Source: a virus. Taken from it: a stretch of 34,372 nucleotides of DNA. The notes below the pieces were generated by a model, which was not told where the DNA came from, did not search any database, and saw only the letters and a program-made list of their open reading frames with translations. Both the position numbers and the translations under genes were made by a program. Below are positions 5,584 to 13,600 of the stretch, piece by piece. Where the stretch lies: the IMG/VR virus record IMGVR_UViG_3300032271_000989, positions 1 to 34,372 of that record, one strand, 5' to 3'. The first letter of the stretch is position 1. Each line of letters opens with the position of its first letter.

Positions 5584-5656
5584 GCATGGTTTCGACATTC
5601 AGGTCGAACAGCAGGTGCTGTGCGTTCAAGTCGTCGTCGTTCGGCGATGCCGTCAT
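5387..5656 (-). CDS. 89-aa helical protein on the opposite strand of the early operon
   Basis: The minus-strand gene starts at ATG 5656, with a very good SD (GGAGG 5 nt upstream). The protein is a soluble helical bundle: LNAQHLLFDLNVETMLICATLAGELHRHG, then TASSLARHFSRLTRRLDAEEH, then MELAAALQVTARHLAQG. Codon position 3 is more G/C-rich here than in the antisense plus frame, which supports the minus strand as coding. It is divergent from the primase gene (36-bp gap) and lies inside the rightward early transcript, so PR transcription would produce antisense RNA to it. It may be expressed mainly in the lysogen. No family is recognised. Confidence 0.65.
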   Translation of the reverse strand: MTASPNDDDLNAQHLLFDLNVETMLICATLAGELHRHGLLLPQTASSLARHFSRLTRRLDAEEHPGAMELAAALQVTARHLAQGAPDTP

Positions 5657-5692
5657 GCCTTCCTCCCGTCGATTCGGCGCAGGCACTGTAGC

Positions 5693-6793
5693 ATGACGCC
5701 CAAGACGGTCGCCGAAATCGAACAGGATCTGCGCGACAACGTGCTGTCGGTGGCGCGTCAGTGCCTGCCGGGCGGGCGCGAGGAAGGGAACTACGTCACG
5801 GCCGGCGACTTGCAGGGCGGCCCCGGCGGCTCGCTGGTGGTGTACCTGCGCGGTGCCAAGCAGGGCCTGTGGCGGGATTATGCCGCCGACGTCGGCGGCG
5901 ACATGCTCGACCTGATCCAGCAGACGCAGGGGCTGGCCGGCAAGGGCGCGGCAGTGGCGCTGGCGAAAGAGTGGCTGGGCATCGACGATGGCTGGGCTGG
6001 GCGCGTCACCACGATCAGCCCGGAAGAGCGCGCGGCGCGCGCGCGGCATCTGGCGGCGCTGAAGGCGCGGCGCGACCGGGAGATGACCGAGGCGCGGGCC
6101 AAGGCGATCAAGCAGGCGCGCGGGATCTACCTCAACCGTAATGCCCTCCCGATCGCGGGCACGCCGGCAGAGACCTATTTGCTGGGCCGTGGCCGCCTGC
6201 CCAACGCGGAAGGCGCATGGCCCGGGGCGCTGCGGTTCTGCGCGGAGGTCTATCAGAAGGACACGAAGCGCAAGGAGCCGGCGATGCTGGCGCCGGTGTA
6301 TCTGCCGAACGGCGAGCTCGTCGCGTGTCATCGCACCTATCTGCAGCCCTGCGCGCGGCGCGGGTGGACGAAGCTGGACGTGCCCAAGCCCAAGCTGGTG
6401 CTGGGCAAGGCATGGGGCGGGTTCATCCCGATCAGCAAGGGCGCCAGCGGCAAGAGCATGGCGAAGATGACGGCCGAGGAGGCCGTCTACATGGCCGAGG
6501 GCATCGAGAAGTGCCTCGCGATCCGGGAAATCCGGCCGGAGTATCGGGTGGTGGCCGGGGTTTCGCTCGGCAACATGGGGGCGATTGTCTTCCCGCCGCA
6601 CGTGCGCCGCCTGGTGATCGTGGCGGACCGTGATGAAAACGACAGCGCGGTGTCCGCGCTCGAGCGCGCGATCGCGCAGCAGCAGTCGCGGATCGAGGAT
6701 GTGCGCCTCGTGTTTCCGCCGGCGCCTTTCAAGGATTTCGACGAATGGGTGGATGCAGGGCGGGCGCAGATCCGCGCCGATCACGCGGCGTGA
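5693..6793 (+). CDS. Toprim-domain DNA primase-like protein (DUF7146 type)
   Basis: This 366-aa protein probably starts at ATG 5693; the open frame extends further up but would be antisense to the 89-aa gene. The N-terminal part (LRGAKQGLWRDYAADVGGDMLDLIQ) matches the small zinc-less lid domain usual in phage and plasmid Toprim proteins. The middle has TPAETYLLGRG, then ALRFCAEVY, then MLAPVYLPNGELVACHRTYL. The Toprim catalytic residues are visible: Glu269 in VYMAEGIEK and Asp312/Asp314 in VIVADRDEN. It should synthesise primers, with the downstream ATPase as helicase. It lacks the N-terminal CHC2 zinc finger of bacterial DnaG, as do other members. Confidence 0.88.
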   Translation: MTPKTVAEIEQDLRDNVLSVARQCLPGGREEGNYVTAGDLQGGPGGSLVVYLRGAKQGLWRDYAADVGGDMLDLIQQTQGLAGKGAAVALAKEWLGIDDGWAGRVTTISPEERAARARHLAALKARRDREMTEARAKAIKQARGIYLNRNALPIAGTPAETYLLGRGRLPNAEGAWPGALRFCAEVYQKDTKRKEPAMLAPVYLPNGELVACHRTYLQPCARRGWTKLDVPKPKLVLGKAWGGFIPISKGASGKSMAKMTAEEAVYMAEGIEKCLAIREIRPEYRVVAGVSLGNMGAIVFPPHVRRLVIVADRDENDSAVSALERAIAQQQSRIEDVRLVFPPAPFKDFDEWVDAGRAQIRADHAA

Positions 6794-7494
6794 GCGCGGG
6801 CATGTTCTTTCGTGCGAGCGCGCGGCGGGCGGCGGTGCTGCCGCCGTTGTGGCTGGGGCGCGACCGCGTGCGCATGACGGGCGGCGCGATCGGCGGCCCG
6901 ATCGGCGGCGGCATGAAGGATGGCGCCCCGGATTTTCCAGATTTCGAGCTCCCCGTGGTGGGGATCAAGACGGCCGACGCCAGGAGCGGCCGCGAAGGGT
7001 CGGCAGCGGCAGTAACCAGCGGGTCCACCACGGGGCCTCTCGGGGCATGCGAACCTGCGAATGCCGATCAATCCTGGACACAATCCCAAGCGAAAGCGCG
7101 TGGGGAAGCGCAGGGGGGGCGGCGCGATGCTGCCTGCGCAGAGCGCGCGAGTAGGCCCGGTCGGGGGCGGTCCCGGCCTGCAACGTCTGAGACGATGGAC
7201 GTGACGGCGGGAGAGACCGCACCACCTTTGCCATTGCCTGCCGAGCCTGACCCCGGCGCGGCAGGCAAGCCCGAGCCGGCCGCGCCCTGTCTCCCGTCCA
7301 CGGGGCGGCCGGTTCGGGCACCCCAGCCCGATTGGGCGCGCGTGGCAGCAGCTGCGCGTGCGCGGACGCTCGGCCCCGCGCCCAAGCGCGCACCGACGCG
7401 CCATGCGCTCGATCGAGGGCCTTGCCCGCGATGCGGCATCCCGGGATCGCGGGGATGCGACCACCAGCTGCCGTTCGATGAGGCGCTGCTGTGA
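6790..7494 (+). CDS. Unknown protein between primase and helicase, C-terminal Cys cluster
   Basis: The frame opens at GTG 6790 (GTGA overlap with the primase stop) or ATG 6802 and ends in a GTGA overlap with the ATPase gene. The long middle is low-complexity (Gly/Ala/Pro/Arg-rich). The C-terminus carries CPRCGIPGSRGCDHQLPFDE, a possible zinc knuckle. Codon bias is uneven. An alternative reading is a short gene at 7061-7204 (47 aa, start MPINPGHNPKRKR) overlapping a 99-aa gene from ATG 7195 with the Cys cluster. I report the continuous frame because its ends match the operon style, but the division into genes is uncertain. Function is unknown. Confidence 0.45.
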   Translation: MSAGMFFRASARRAAVLPPLWLGRDRVRMTGGAIGGPIGGGMKDGAPDFPDFELPVVGIKTADARSGREGSAAAVTSGSTTGPLGACEPANADQSWTQSQAKARGEAQGGRRDAACAERASRPGRGRSRPATSETMDVTAGETAPPLPLPAEPDPGAAGKPEPAAPCLPSTGRPVRAPQPDWARVAAAARARTLGPAPKRAPTRHALDRGPCPRCGIPGSRGCDHQLPFDEALL

Positions 7495-9488
7495 GCGCGC
7501 TGCCGCACGACGACGATCCGCTGTCGGTGATGGGCGCGGCGCTGGATCATCCCACGCCGGCGCCGGCGCTGGTCGAGCAGGGCGAGCGCGTTGCCGATCG
7601 GGCCGAAGACGACGACGGCGAGGACAATTTCCGGCCGTTTCCGCTGGACTGCCCGGTGAAGCCGCTGGGGATGGAAAGCGGGCTAGATGGGACGCAGCGC
7701 TGCTATTACCTGAACGTGCTGGGCGAAATCGTCGGCCTGGAAGCCGGGAACAAGCACGGCAAGAACCACCTCGTCGCGCTGTTCGGGCACAAGTCGCGGT
7801 TTCTGGAAAACGAATGGCCGATGTGGTCCAAGCCGGTGCGCGAGCAAGACCCGAACACGCGCCAGTGGATCGTGACCGTGCCAAGCAAGGTGGTCGGGTT
7901 CGACCAGGCCGCCGCCTCGCGCGCGATGATCGAGCAGTGCACGCGCGAAGGGATCTTCAATCCGGTCGGCCGTCTGCGCGGCCGCGGGGCGCATGCGCTG
8001 ACGGGTGGCGGGCTGCTGATCCATGTGGGCGATGAAGTCGGCACCTTGCGGGTGCGTGCGAACGGGACGCTTGCGGACCTGGAATGGCGTGAGACGGGCT
8101 TGCACAAGCCCTACGTCTATCCCGCCTCGATGCCGCTGCCCCGGCCCTGGCCCTCGTCCGTCGGCATCAAGGTGGCGTCGGATCTGTCGAAGCTGCTGCA
8201 GACGTGGAACTGGAAAAGACCCGAACTGGACCCGGTGCTGCTGCTGGGCGCGATCGGGCAGGGCTTTGTCGGCGGTGCGCTGGCATGGCGATCGAACGTG
8301 TGGATTACGGGCGGGGCAGGCAGCGGCAAGTCGAGCCTGAACGGTCGACCGCAGGACGGGCTGGGCCAAGGCATCATCGCGCAGATCTTCGGCGAGGCGC
8401 TGTTCCGCACGGCCGACACGAGCGCGGCGGCGATCCGGCAGATGCTGAAGAACAGCACCGTGCCGGTCATGATCGACGAGGCGGAGTCCGAAGCGGACAA
8501 CACCCGCATCATGGAAGTGATCAAGCTGGCGCGCGTGGCATCGAGCGGGGATTCGATCCATCGCGGCGGGTCGGATCACAGTGCCCGCGAATTCACGATG
8601 CAGTCACCGTTCTGGTTCTCGTCGATCAACATTCCGCCGCTGGAAACGAGCGATCGAAGCCGCCTCGCCATCCTTGAGCTCAGGCCGTTCAGGCCGGGCA
8701 CGGAGAAGCCGAACTTCGGGGAGTTCAATTTCCCCGACATAGGCCGCAAGCTGTTCCGGCGGATGATCGATGCGTGGCCCTGGCTGCACGAGGCGGTGGG
8801 CGTGTTCCACAAGCTGTTGTCGGAAGCCGGGCATAGCCAGCGGGCCTGCGACCAGTTCGCCACGCTGCTGGGCTGTGCCTGGGCGCTGTTGAACGACGAG
8901 GCGCCTGCAGAGGACGAGGCCTGCGACTGGACGTCGCTGTGCCGGCCGGAGCGGCTTGCCGAAGTCTCGGACTCGCTGAGCGACGAAGAAATGTGCGTCA
9001 ACCAGATGATGACCGAACTGGTTCAACCGCGCGGGCGCGACAGCCGCGAGACGGTGTCGTCGCTGCTGGAGCGCTGGGTGCGTGCCAAGGTCGCCGGGCA
9101 GACCGACGTGCTGGGCACAGAGCGGGATCTGTACCTGGAGCAGCTGGGCCTGAAGGTGGTCAACCCGCGCATGACGGAGTCGGGGCGGTGGGGCGCTGAG
9201 TCCTTCATGCCGCATGCGGCGCCGGGCTATCTCGCGGTGGCCTATCGGCACAAGGCTCTCGACCAGATCTTCGCGCAGAGCCGCTGGCAGGGCGGTGTAT
9301 GGCGTCAGACGCTGTCGCGCATCACTGGCGCCATCGACGGGGTCAAGGTGAGCTTCAGCGGGCACAAGATCAACGCTGTCCTGGTGCCGCTCCATGCCTT
9401 GCTCGATGCCGATCCGCTGCCGGCGGTAAGCCGGGCCGAGGAAGCGCGCGCCTGGTTCGAGACGATGATCCAAGGGCGGCGGGCATGA
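7491..9488 (+). CDS. DUF927/D5-like AAA+ ATPase, putative replicative helicase
   Basis: This 665-aa protein starts at GTG 7491, overlapping the previous stop. Residues 1-70 are acidic and low-complexity. A beta-rich DUF927-like region follows (CYYLNVLGEIVGL, then NGTLADLEWRE). The ATPase core has Walker A ITGGAGSGKSSL (Lys280) and Walker B VPVMIDEAESE (Asp329-Glu330). After it come FWFSSINIPPLETSDRSRLAIL, with a sensor-type Asn and an Arg-finger-like RSR. The remaining C-terminal half is helical, with a WGAESFMPHAAPGYLAVAY segment. It would act with the Toprim protein at the nearby origin. It is not a T7 gp4-type fusion, since primase and ATPase are separate polypeptides here. It is the last gene before the candidate origin. 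Confidence 0.82.
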   Translation: MSALPHDDDPLSVMGAALDHPTPAPALVEQGERVADRAEDDDGEDNFRPFPLDCPVKPLGMESGLDGTQRCYYLNVLGEIVGLEAGNKHGKNHLVALFGHKSRFLENEWPMWSKPVREQDPNTRQWIVTVPSKVVGFDQAAASRAMIEQCTREGIFNPVGRLRGRGAHALTGGGLLIHVGDEVGTLRVRANGTLADLEWRETGLHKPYVYPASMPLPRPWPSSVGIKVASDLSKLLQTWNWKRPELDPVLLLGAIGQGFVGGALAWRSNVWITGGAGSGKSSLNGRPQDGLGQGIIAQIFGEALFRTADTSAAAIRQMLKNSTVPVMIDEAESEADNTRIMEVIKLARVASSGDSIHRGGSDHSAREFTMQSPFWFSSINIPPLETSDRSRLAILELRPFRPGTEKPNFGEFNFPDIGRKLFRRMIDAWPWLHEAVGVFHKLLSEAGHSQRACDQFATLLGCAWALLNDEAPAEDEACDWTSLCRPERLAEVSDSLSDEEMCVNQMMTELVQPRGRDSRETVSSLLERWVRAKVAGQTDVLGTERDLYLEQLGLKVVNPRMTESGRWGAESFMPHAAPGYLAVAYRHKALDQIFAQSRWQGGVWRQTLSRITGAIDGVKVSFSGHKINAVLVPLHALLDADPLPAVSRAEEARAWFETMIQGRRA

Positions 9489-10103
9489 TGCCCGCACCCC
9501 GGCCCGGGCAGGAACGGACAGCGCTGGCGACCGTCGGCCAAGGCCAATGCGCAGCATTTTCGACCAGCTGCAGCGCCGCAAAAAGCAAGGAAAGTGGGTC
9601 TGAAAAACCGGGCCTGCTTTCGCGTGTCAAGCCATGTGGAAAAGATGCGCAGCGCGGCGTCGTGGCGCCTGCGCGCGATTGCAGCAATGGCGCCGGCCAC
9701 GGCGCCGTTGCGGTGCGCAATCGCCTGCATTTCAGCCACATAGCGCGGGGCTCGATGCTTGGCCTGGCGTGGCGGTTGGCGCCGACGTGCGGCCGCAGCG
9801 GCGCCGCCGGCGACGCGGAGCGCGGCCGCTCGCTCTGTCACTCCCGCGCTGGGTTGCGTCACCCTGGCCCGTCACGCAACGCAGCATCCTTGGCTTTGCC
9901 CTTGCCCCGGCCCGTTTGGCATGTCAGGAAGTTGGCGCGCCAGCTTGCCGGGCAATGTGGGTCCGGGGTGGCAGTTCTGGCTGGAACTGCACGGGAACTG
10001 GGCCAGTACCATAAAATAGTTGTTTGTGAGTGCCTTAGCCAGAGTTCTGGCAGTTCCAAGGCCGATCCCTCGCGTCATGCGCGTGGGCGCGCGCGTATGC
10101 GCA

Positions 10104-10128
10104 CCCCTACGCGCGTATACGCGAGGGG
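10104..10128. repeat. Imperfect hairpin with a 12-bp palindrome
   Basis: CCCCT-A-CGCG-CGTATA-CGCG-AGGGG can fold into a 9-bp stem with one bulged A. Within it, CGCGTATACGCG (10112-10123) is a perfect palindrome. A related CGCGTATGCGC word lies about 20 bp upstream. It lies between two clusters of GTTCTGG repeats and is probably part of the origin. Confidence 0.6.
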
Positions 10129-10179
10129 CCTCAATTTCTGGAACTCACATGCCATTATCCTTATAAATCATGAGTTTAA

Positions 10180-10230
10180 GGGTTCTGTAGAGGGTTCTGT
10201 AAGGGTTCTGGGCGGTTCTGGCCAGAACTG
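10180..10230 (+). repeat. Four tandem GGTTCTG iterons plus an inverted copy
   Basis: The core GGTTCTG begins at 10181, 10193, 10204 and 10214, giving spacings of 12, 11 and 10 bp, close to one helical turn each. An inverted copy, CCAGAAC, follows at 10222-10228. The array directly adjoins the AT-rich stretch. Further copies occur upstream (AGTTCTGG at 9973 and 10043; TTCTGGAACT near 10136). The phasing is what an initiator-binding iteron array would show. Confidence 0.75.
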
Positions 10231-10856
10231 CGCCCGATCCGGGGTGCTGATTGGCCGCCGCGCGCGGCTCGAACCGAATATTCTGGCCGGCGGAAATGCG
10301 GCGCGGCCGTCCAGCTGCTGCCGCTCGAGCAGAGCGGGCTGCATCTGGGGTGTGATGCGGGGGCTGGGCGGCGAAAGTTTCCGGGTTTTCGGCCTGGCGG
10401 CCGGTGACCTGGGCGCGGCGCCGATCGGCGGGCGAAATGGCGGATTTCTGCGGTTTCCGGCGCATCGATCGGCGCAGGTTGGAACGATGATGTTGGAAGG
10501 ATTGGCCTATCATGCTGGAAAGGCTGCGCTTTCTGGCTTGGCGCCTAAGCCTGTCAGGCTGACGGCCGCGACCCCCCGGGGGGGTGCATCGGCCGCGCGG
10601 GGGGGTGGGCGCCCCCAAGCGCGCGCGCGCTCCCCTCGCTCGCTGGCGCACCACGTGAACCGAATTTGGATCGGCGTTTCGGCCTGCGCGCCTTCTCCGA
10701 ACCATGCCTTGCGCGGTGGGGCGGCCGGAAACTGGCGCCCGACCGTCGGGTCGGGGTGTGGGCGGCGGCCGATGATGGGGAACCGCGGCGGGGCCGGGGG
10801 AGTGGCGGCGGCCCTGAATCGCTGCGGTTTAGTGACGATGAATCGGGGGCGCTGAC

Positions 10857-11444
10857 ATGTCAAACGGGCAACGCGATGCGGGCGGTGGAAAAGTCGAGGC
10901 GACGGCGCTGCTTGAGCAAAGCAAGGCGCTGGTTGAGCAGGCGGCCGCCGAGGAAGACCAGCTGTCGATGCTGGACCCCGTGACGCCGGAGGAAATGGCG
11001 GTGGCGCAAGAGCAGCTGGGCCCGCGCGCAAAGCGCCTGGCTGTGCTGCAGAAAGCCCGCGCGAACCGGCGGGGGCGGCCCAAGGGGGTCAAGAACCGTC
11101 GCAATGAGGACTTTCGCCGGTTCATCCTGGGCTTCGGGCAAGATCCCGCGATCACGCTGATGCAGATCCAGGCCTCCGACCCGGAAATGCTGGTCGAGCG
11201 GTCGGCATCGATGGACCCGATCAAAAAACGCATGTCGTATTCCGAGGCGCAGTCGCTGCGCATTCGGTGCGCCGAGGCGCTGATGCCGTTCATCCACTCG
11301 AAGCAGCCGGTTGCGGTGGACATGAATTTCACCGGGCTGTCGGATTTGGTGATCGCTGGCGTCACTCACAGCGAGGCGGATGTGCAGGATATTCTCGACG
11401 CCGATTTCTTGCCGCTGGATGATGACATGGGTGGCGATCGATGA
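10857..11444 (+). CDS. Putative small terminase subunit
   Basis: This 195-aa protein lies directly before the large terminase gene and overlaps it by four bases (ATGA). The N-terminus is a Gln/Glu-rich helix (LEQSKALVEQAAAEEDQ). A basic RRGRPKGVKNRRNEDFRRFILG segment of the kind that precedes the DNA-binding region of many TerS proteins comes next. A helical domain follows, and then an acidic C-terminus (DADFLPLDDDMGGDR) that could contact TerL. It should recognise the packaging site and stimulate TerL. The call depends largely on position and the RGRPKG motif; classical HTH residues are not obvious. Confidence 0.7.
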   Translation: MSNGQRDAGGGKVEATALLEQSKALVEQAAAEEDQLSMLDPVTPEEMAVAQEQLGPRAKRLAVLQKARANRRGRPKGVKNRRNEDFRRFILGFGQDPAITLMQIQASDPEMLVERSASMDPIKKRMSYSEAQSLRIRCAEALMPFIHSKQPVAVDMNFTGLSDLVIAGVTHSEADVQDILDADFLPLDDDMGGDR

Positions 11445-12985
11445 GCAGGCTCAAGCGGACGTTGATTTCGCCGGGCCCGGTGGCCGACGCGTTCATGCAG
11501 AGCCGCGCGTTCATCTGCGGGATCATCGGCCCGGTGGGCAGCGGGAAGACTATGGCTGCATTGCAGAAGGGGCTGCGCCTCGCCGCGCAGCAGGGCGGCG
11601 TGCGCGATGCAAACGGGATCGTCTGGCGCAAGGCGCGCATCGGGATCATCCGCGAAAGCTATCCCTCGATCGAATCCACCATCCTCAAGTCGTGGTTTCA
11701 AATCATGCCCAAGGATGACGGGTTCAGTATGCGTGCGCCTTACACGCATCGGTTTCGCAAGGTTTTGCGCCGCGATGCGGATCGCCACCCATGCGATATT
11801 CTGGATTGCGAATACGAGTTTCGCGCGATCGGCGACCAGTCGGTGGAAGAAGCGTGCCGTGGCTGGGAAGTGAACGGTGTTCTGGTCGATGAGGCCGACA
11901 TTCAGCCCGAAGCGCTGGTGCCATTTCTGACCGGCCGCGTCGGCCGCTTTTCGGATCTGAACGCGTCGACGGTCTATGACCCGCAGATCATCCTGTCGCT
12001 CAACATGCCGGATATCGAGAACCATATCTACCGGCTTCTGATGACGCAGGACGGTGGCGATTTCCTGGCCGAAGACGACAAGGCCGAGCTTGCCAAGGTG
12101 CTGGGCGAGCGGCCGCTGATCGAATGTTTCGTTCAGCCCGGAGGGCGTGAGCCCGATGCGGAAAATATCCACAACCTGCCGGGTGGCCGTGGGTATTATG
12201 TGCTGCAGGTGGCCGCGAACCGGCACAAGCCCGGGTACGTCGATCGCATGGTCGACAACAAGCCGGTGCCGATCATGTTCGGCATGCCGGTCAATGCCGA
12301 GTTCGTGCACCGCGTGCATGTGGTGAAAGCCGGCACGATCAAGTGGGATCGTCGGCACAAGCTGATCGTGGGGATCGACCAGGGCCTGTTCGCGGCGGCG
12401 GCGATCTGCCAGCGGAACGCCTATGGGCAGCTGCGCACGCTGGGCGAGGTGGTTAACCTGGCGCCGGGCGGAAAGACCCTGCTGAAGGTCGGGCCAACGG
12501 CCTTCGGGCAAAAACTCCGCGCGTACCTGATGGAGCATTTCCCGGGCATCCGGCCGGACGAGATCCGGTGTGTGGGCGACCCGGCAATGTTCGCCGCGAC
12601 CGATCGCGAGGACGATGAGCAGGACTGGCGCCTCGCATGCCAGAAGGCGCTGGGGTTCCGTATCCACCGCGCCAAGAGCAACCGGCAGGGCCTGCGCAAC
12701 GAGGCGATCTGGCGCGCGCACAAAGAGCGCGACGGGTACATGATCGATGAGCGCTGCAGCCACCTGATCAAGGCGCACAGTGGCGGTTATCGCTACGCCA
12801 AAGCCGAGTTGGGCACCGGCGAAACGCGCGGCCACCTCGATATCGCCGACACGATCTACACGCACGTGGCCGACGCCGAGCAGTACGCGGCGCTCGAAGG
12901 CGAGAACGTCATACAAGAAATCCGCGGCACCGAACGCAGGGGGCCGCCGATCCAGATCCAGTCGGACTGGGACATCTACAGCTAG
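11441..12985 (+). CDS. Terminase large subunit (packaging ATPase-nuclease)
   Basis: This 514-aa protein has Walker A GPVGSGKT (Gly30-Thr37, Lys36) right after a short N-terminus. An R-containing WRKARIGIIRESYPSIE segment of the phage TerL type follows, and Walker B GVLVDEAD has Asp150-Glu151. The C-terminal nuclease begins around LIVGIDQGLFAAAAI, with a first acidic residue in a beta strand. It continues with IRCVGDPAMFAATDRED and ends near HLDIADTIYTHV, which supplies further acidic residues. It pumps DNA into the prohead and cuts concatemers. The layout resembles the short TerL of T7-like and BPP-1-like podoviruses. Confidence 0.93.
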   Translation: MSRLKRTLISPGPVADAFMQSRAFICGIIGPVGSGKTMAALQKGLRLAAQQGGVRDANGIVWRKARIGIIRESYPSIESTILKSWFQIMPKDDGFSMRAPYTHRFRKVLRRDADRHPCDILDCEYEFRAIGDQSVEEACRGWEVNGVLVDEADIQPEALVPFLTGRVGRFSDLNASTVYDPQIILSLNMPDIENHIYRLLMTQDGGDFLAEDDKAELAKVLGERPLIECFVQPGGREPDAENIHNLPGGRGYYVLQVAANRHKPGYVDRMVDNKPVPIMFGMPVNAEFVHRVHVVKAGTIKWDRRHKLIVGIDQGLFAAAAICQRNAYGQLRTLGEVVNLAPGGKTLLKVGPTAFGQKLRAYLMEHFPGIRPDEIRCVGDPAMFAATDREDDEQDWRLACQKALGFRIHRAKSNRQGLRNEAIWRAHKERDGYMIDERCSHLIKAHSGGYRYAKAELGTGETRGHLDIADTIYTHVADAEQYAALEGENVIQEIRGTERRGPPIQIQSDWDIYS

Positions 12986-12999
12986 GAAGGGGAAAGACT

Positions 13000-13239
13000 A
13001 TGCAGGCAGTAGCACCAGCGCTGGCCGTCGTGGGCATCGGCTCCGCAATCGCATCGATCGCCGCGCCCGGCCCGAAGGCGCAGGCCATGCCGGTTCCGAT
13101 CACGCGCGACGATGCCAGCAGCATGATCGATGCGAACGACAAGCTGGCGCAGCGGCGCGGCGGGGCCAGCGATATCCTCAACGGCGACAGCGGTTTCGCG
13201 CGTGCGCTGCCCACGCCCAAGGCGACCCTTGGGTCTTAA
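13000..13239 (+). CDS. Small conserved head-region protein
   Basis: This 79-aa protein has a strong SD (GGAAGGGG) and lies 14 bases after TerL. It begins with a hydrophobic, Ala/Gly-rich segment (APALAVVGIGSAIASIAAPGP), then ITRDDASSMIDANDKLAQRRGGASDIL and a Ser/Leu-rich end. I have seen similar 'D-N-D-(K/R)-L-A-x-R-R-G' small proteins next to TerL or portal genes in podoviruses, without a function. A minor virion or assembly role is likely. Confidence 0.75.
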   Translation: MQAVAPALAVVGIGSAIASIAAPGPKAQAMPVPITRDDASSMIDANDKLAQRRGGASDILNGDSGFARALPTPKATLGS

Positions 13240-13252
13240 AAAGAGGACCAAC

Positions 13253-13576
13253 ATGAGCGAGAAAATCAACCTGTTCGACCACGTGCTGGCCAATCCGGTC
13301 ACGCTGGTGGCGATCGTCAAGGGGAAGCCGAACCCGCGCGTGCTGACGGTGGAGGCCAAGCCGGAGGACTGGCACGGCGGGCACCCGATCGGCGCCGTAC
13401 TGATGAAGCCGGTCGACCTCGACTGCACGCGGTTCAAGCAACCGGTGATGATCGAGGGGTGGCAGCTGCGCGATGGGGATCGCGTGCTGGGGACCGAGCC
13501 GCTGGTCACGCCGATCCGCCTCGAGCCGGAAGTGACCATGCGTCTCGACCGGCACGCCGTCGTGCGCCGGCCGTAA
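13253..13576 (+). CDS. Unknown 107-aa structural-region protein
   Basis: The start is ATG 13253 with an AGAGGA SD; the open frame extends further upstream but overlaps the previous gene. The protein is beta-rich: NPVTLVAIVKGKPNPRVLTVEAKPEDW, then GAVLMKPVDLDCTRFKQPVMIEGW, then PLVTPIRLEPEVTMRLDRHAVV. It is probably a small beta-sandwich or barrel. It sits between packaging and portal genes, so a head-completion or minor structural role is plausible. I do not recognise the family. Confidence 0.75.
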   Translation: MSEKINLFDHVLANPVTLVAIVKGKPNPRVLTVEAKPEDWHGGHPIGAVLMKPVDLDCTRFKQPVMIEGWQLRDGDRVLGTEPLVTPIRLEPEVTMRLDRHAVVRRP

Positions 13577-13600
13577 CCAGCAAACCGGGAAGGGGAAGAT

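Larger units (their letters stand above)
9971..10230. other. Candidate replication origin
   Basis: Multiple copies of the word GTTCTGG or its complement CCAGAAC cluster here. Next to them are an inverted repeat, GCAGTTC...GAACTGC (9971-9990), palindromic sequences near 10104-10128, and a conspicuously AT-rich stretch (10131-10180, containing TTATAAAT) in otherwise high-GC DNA. Iterons beside an unwinding element next to primase and helicase genes are the usual layout of phage and plasmid origins. No replication data are available, so this is inference from composition and repeats. Confidence 0.6.
9489..10856. other. Long region without a convincing gene
   Basis: This 1.37-kb gap holds long open frames on both strands, but they have Arg/Ala/Pro/Gly-rich, poorly biased translations typical of high-GC non-coding DNA. 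The only small ORF I noted is 9547-9603 (18 aa, MRSIFDQLQRRKKQGKWV), with a weak SD. The centre (9971-10230) carries repeats and an AT-rich stretch described separately. Around 10570-10610 there are G/C runs, including a CCCCCCGGGGGG palindrome and a second run of seven G. The position between helicase and terminase fits an origin and packaging-control region. Confidence 0.6.

Noticed and set aside
5657-6784. Minus-strand frame running antisense through the primase gene (465 aa in full)
   Set aside because: Only its last 89 codons have an SD start and plausible composition. The rest is the Arg/His/Leu-rich shadow of the Toprim gene, whose catalytic residues are intact on the plus strand.
9305-9862. 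Minus-strand frame with the helical-looking stretch RYVAEMQAIAHRNGAVAGAIAAIARRR
   Set aside because: It overlaps the end of the ATPase gene, has no convincing start signal and ends in Cys/Pro/Gly-rich junk. I could not support it as a gene.
10570-10615. CCCCCCGGGGGG palindrome and G-runs as a cos or packaging site
   Set aside because: Position before terminase is suggestive, but nothing beyond the homopolymer palindrome supports cleavage there; no termini can be seen.
9489-10855. Plus-strand open frame across the gap between helicase and terminase, including a sub-frame from 10488
   Set aside because: No SD, no codon bias, low-complexity Arg/Gly/Ser sequence, and it crosses iterons and homopolymer runs; more likely non-coding.
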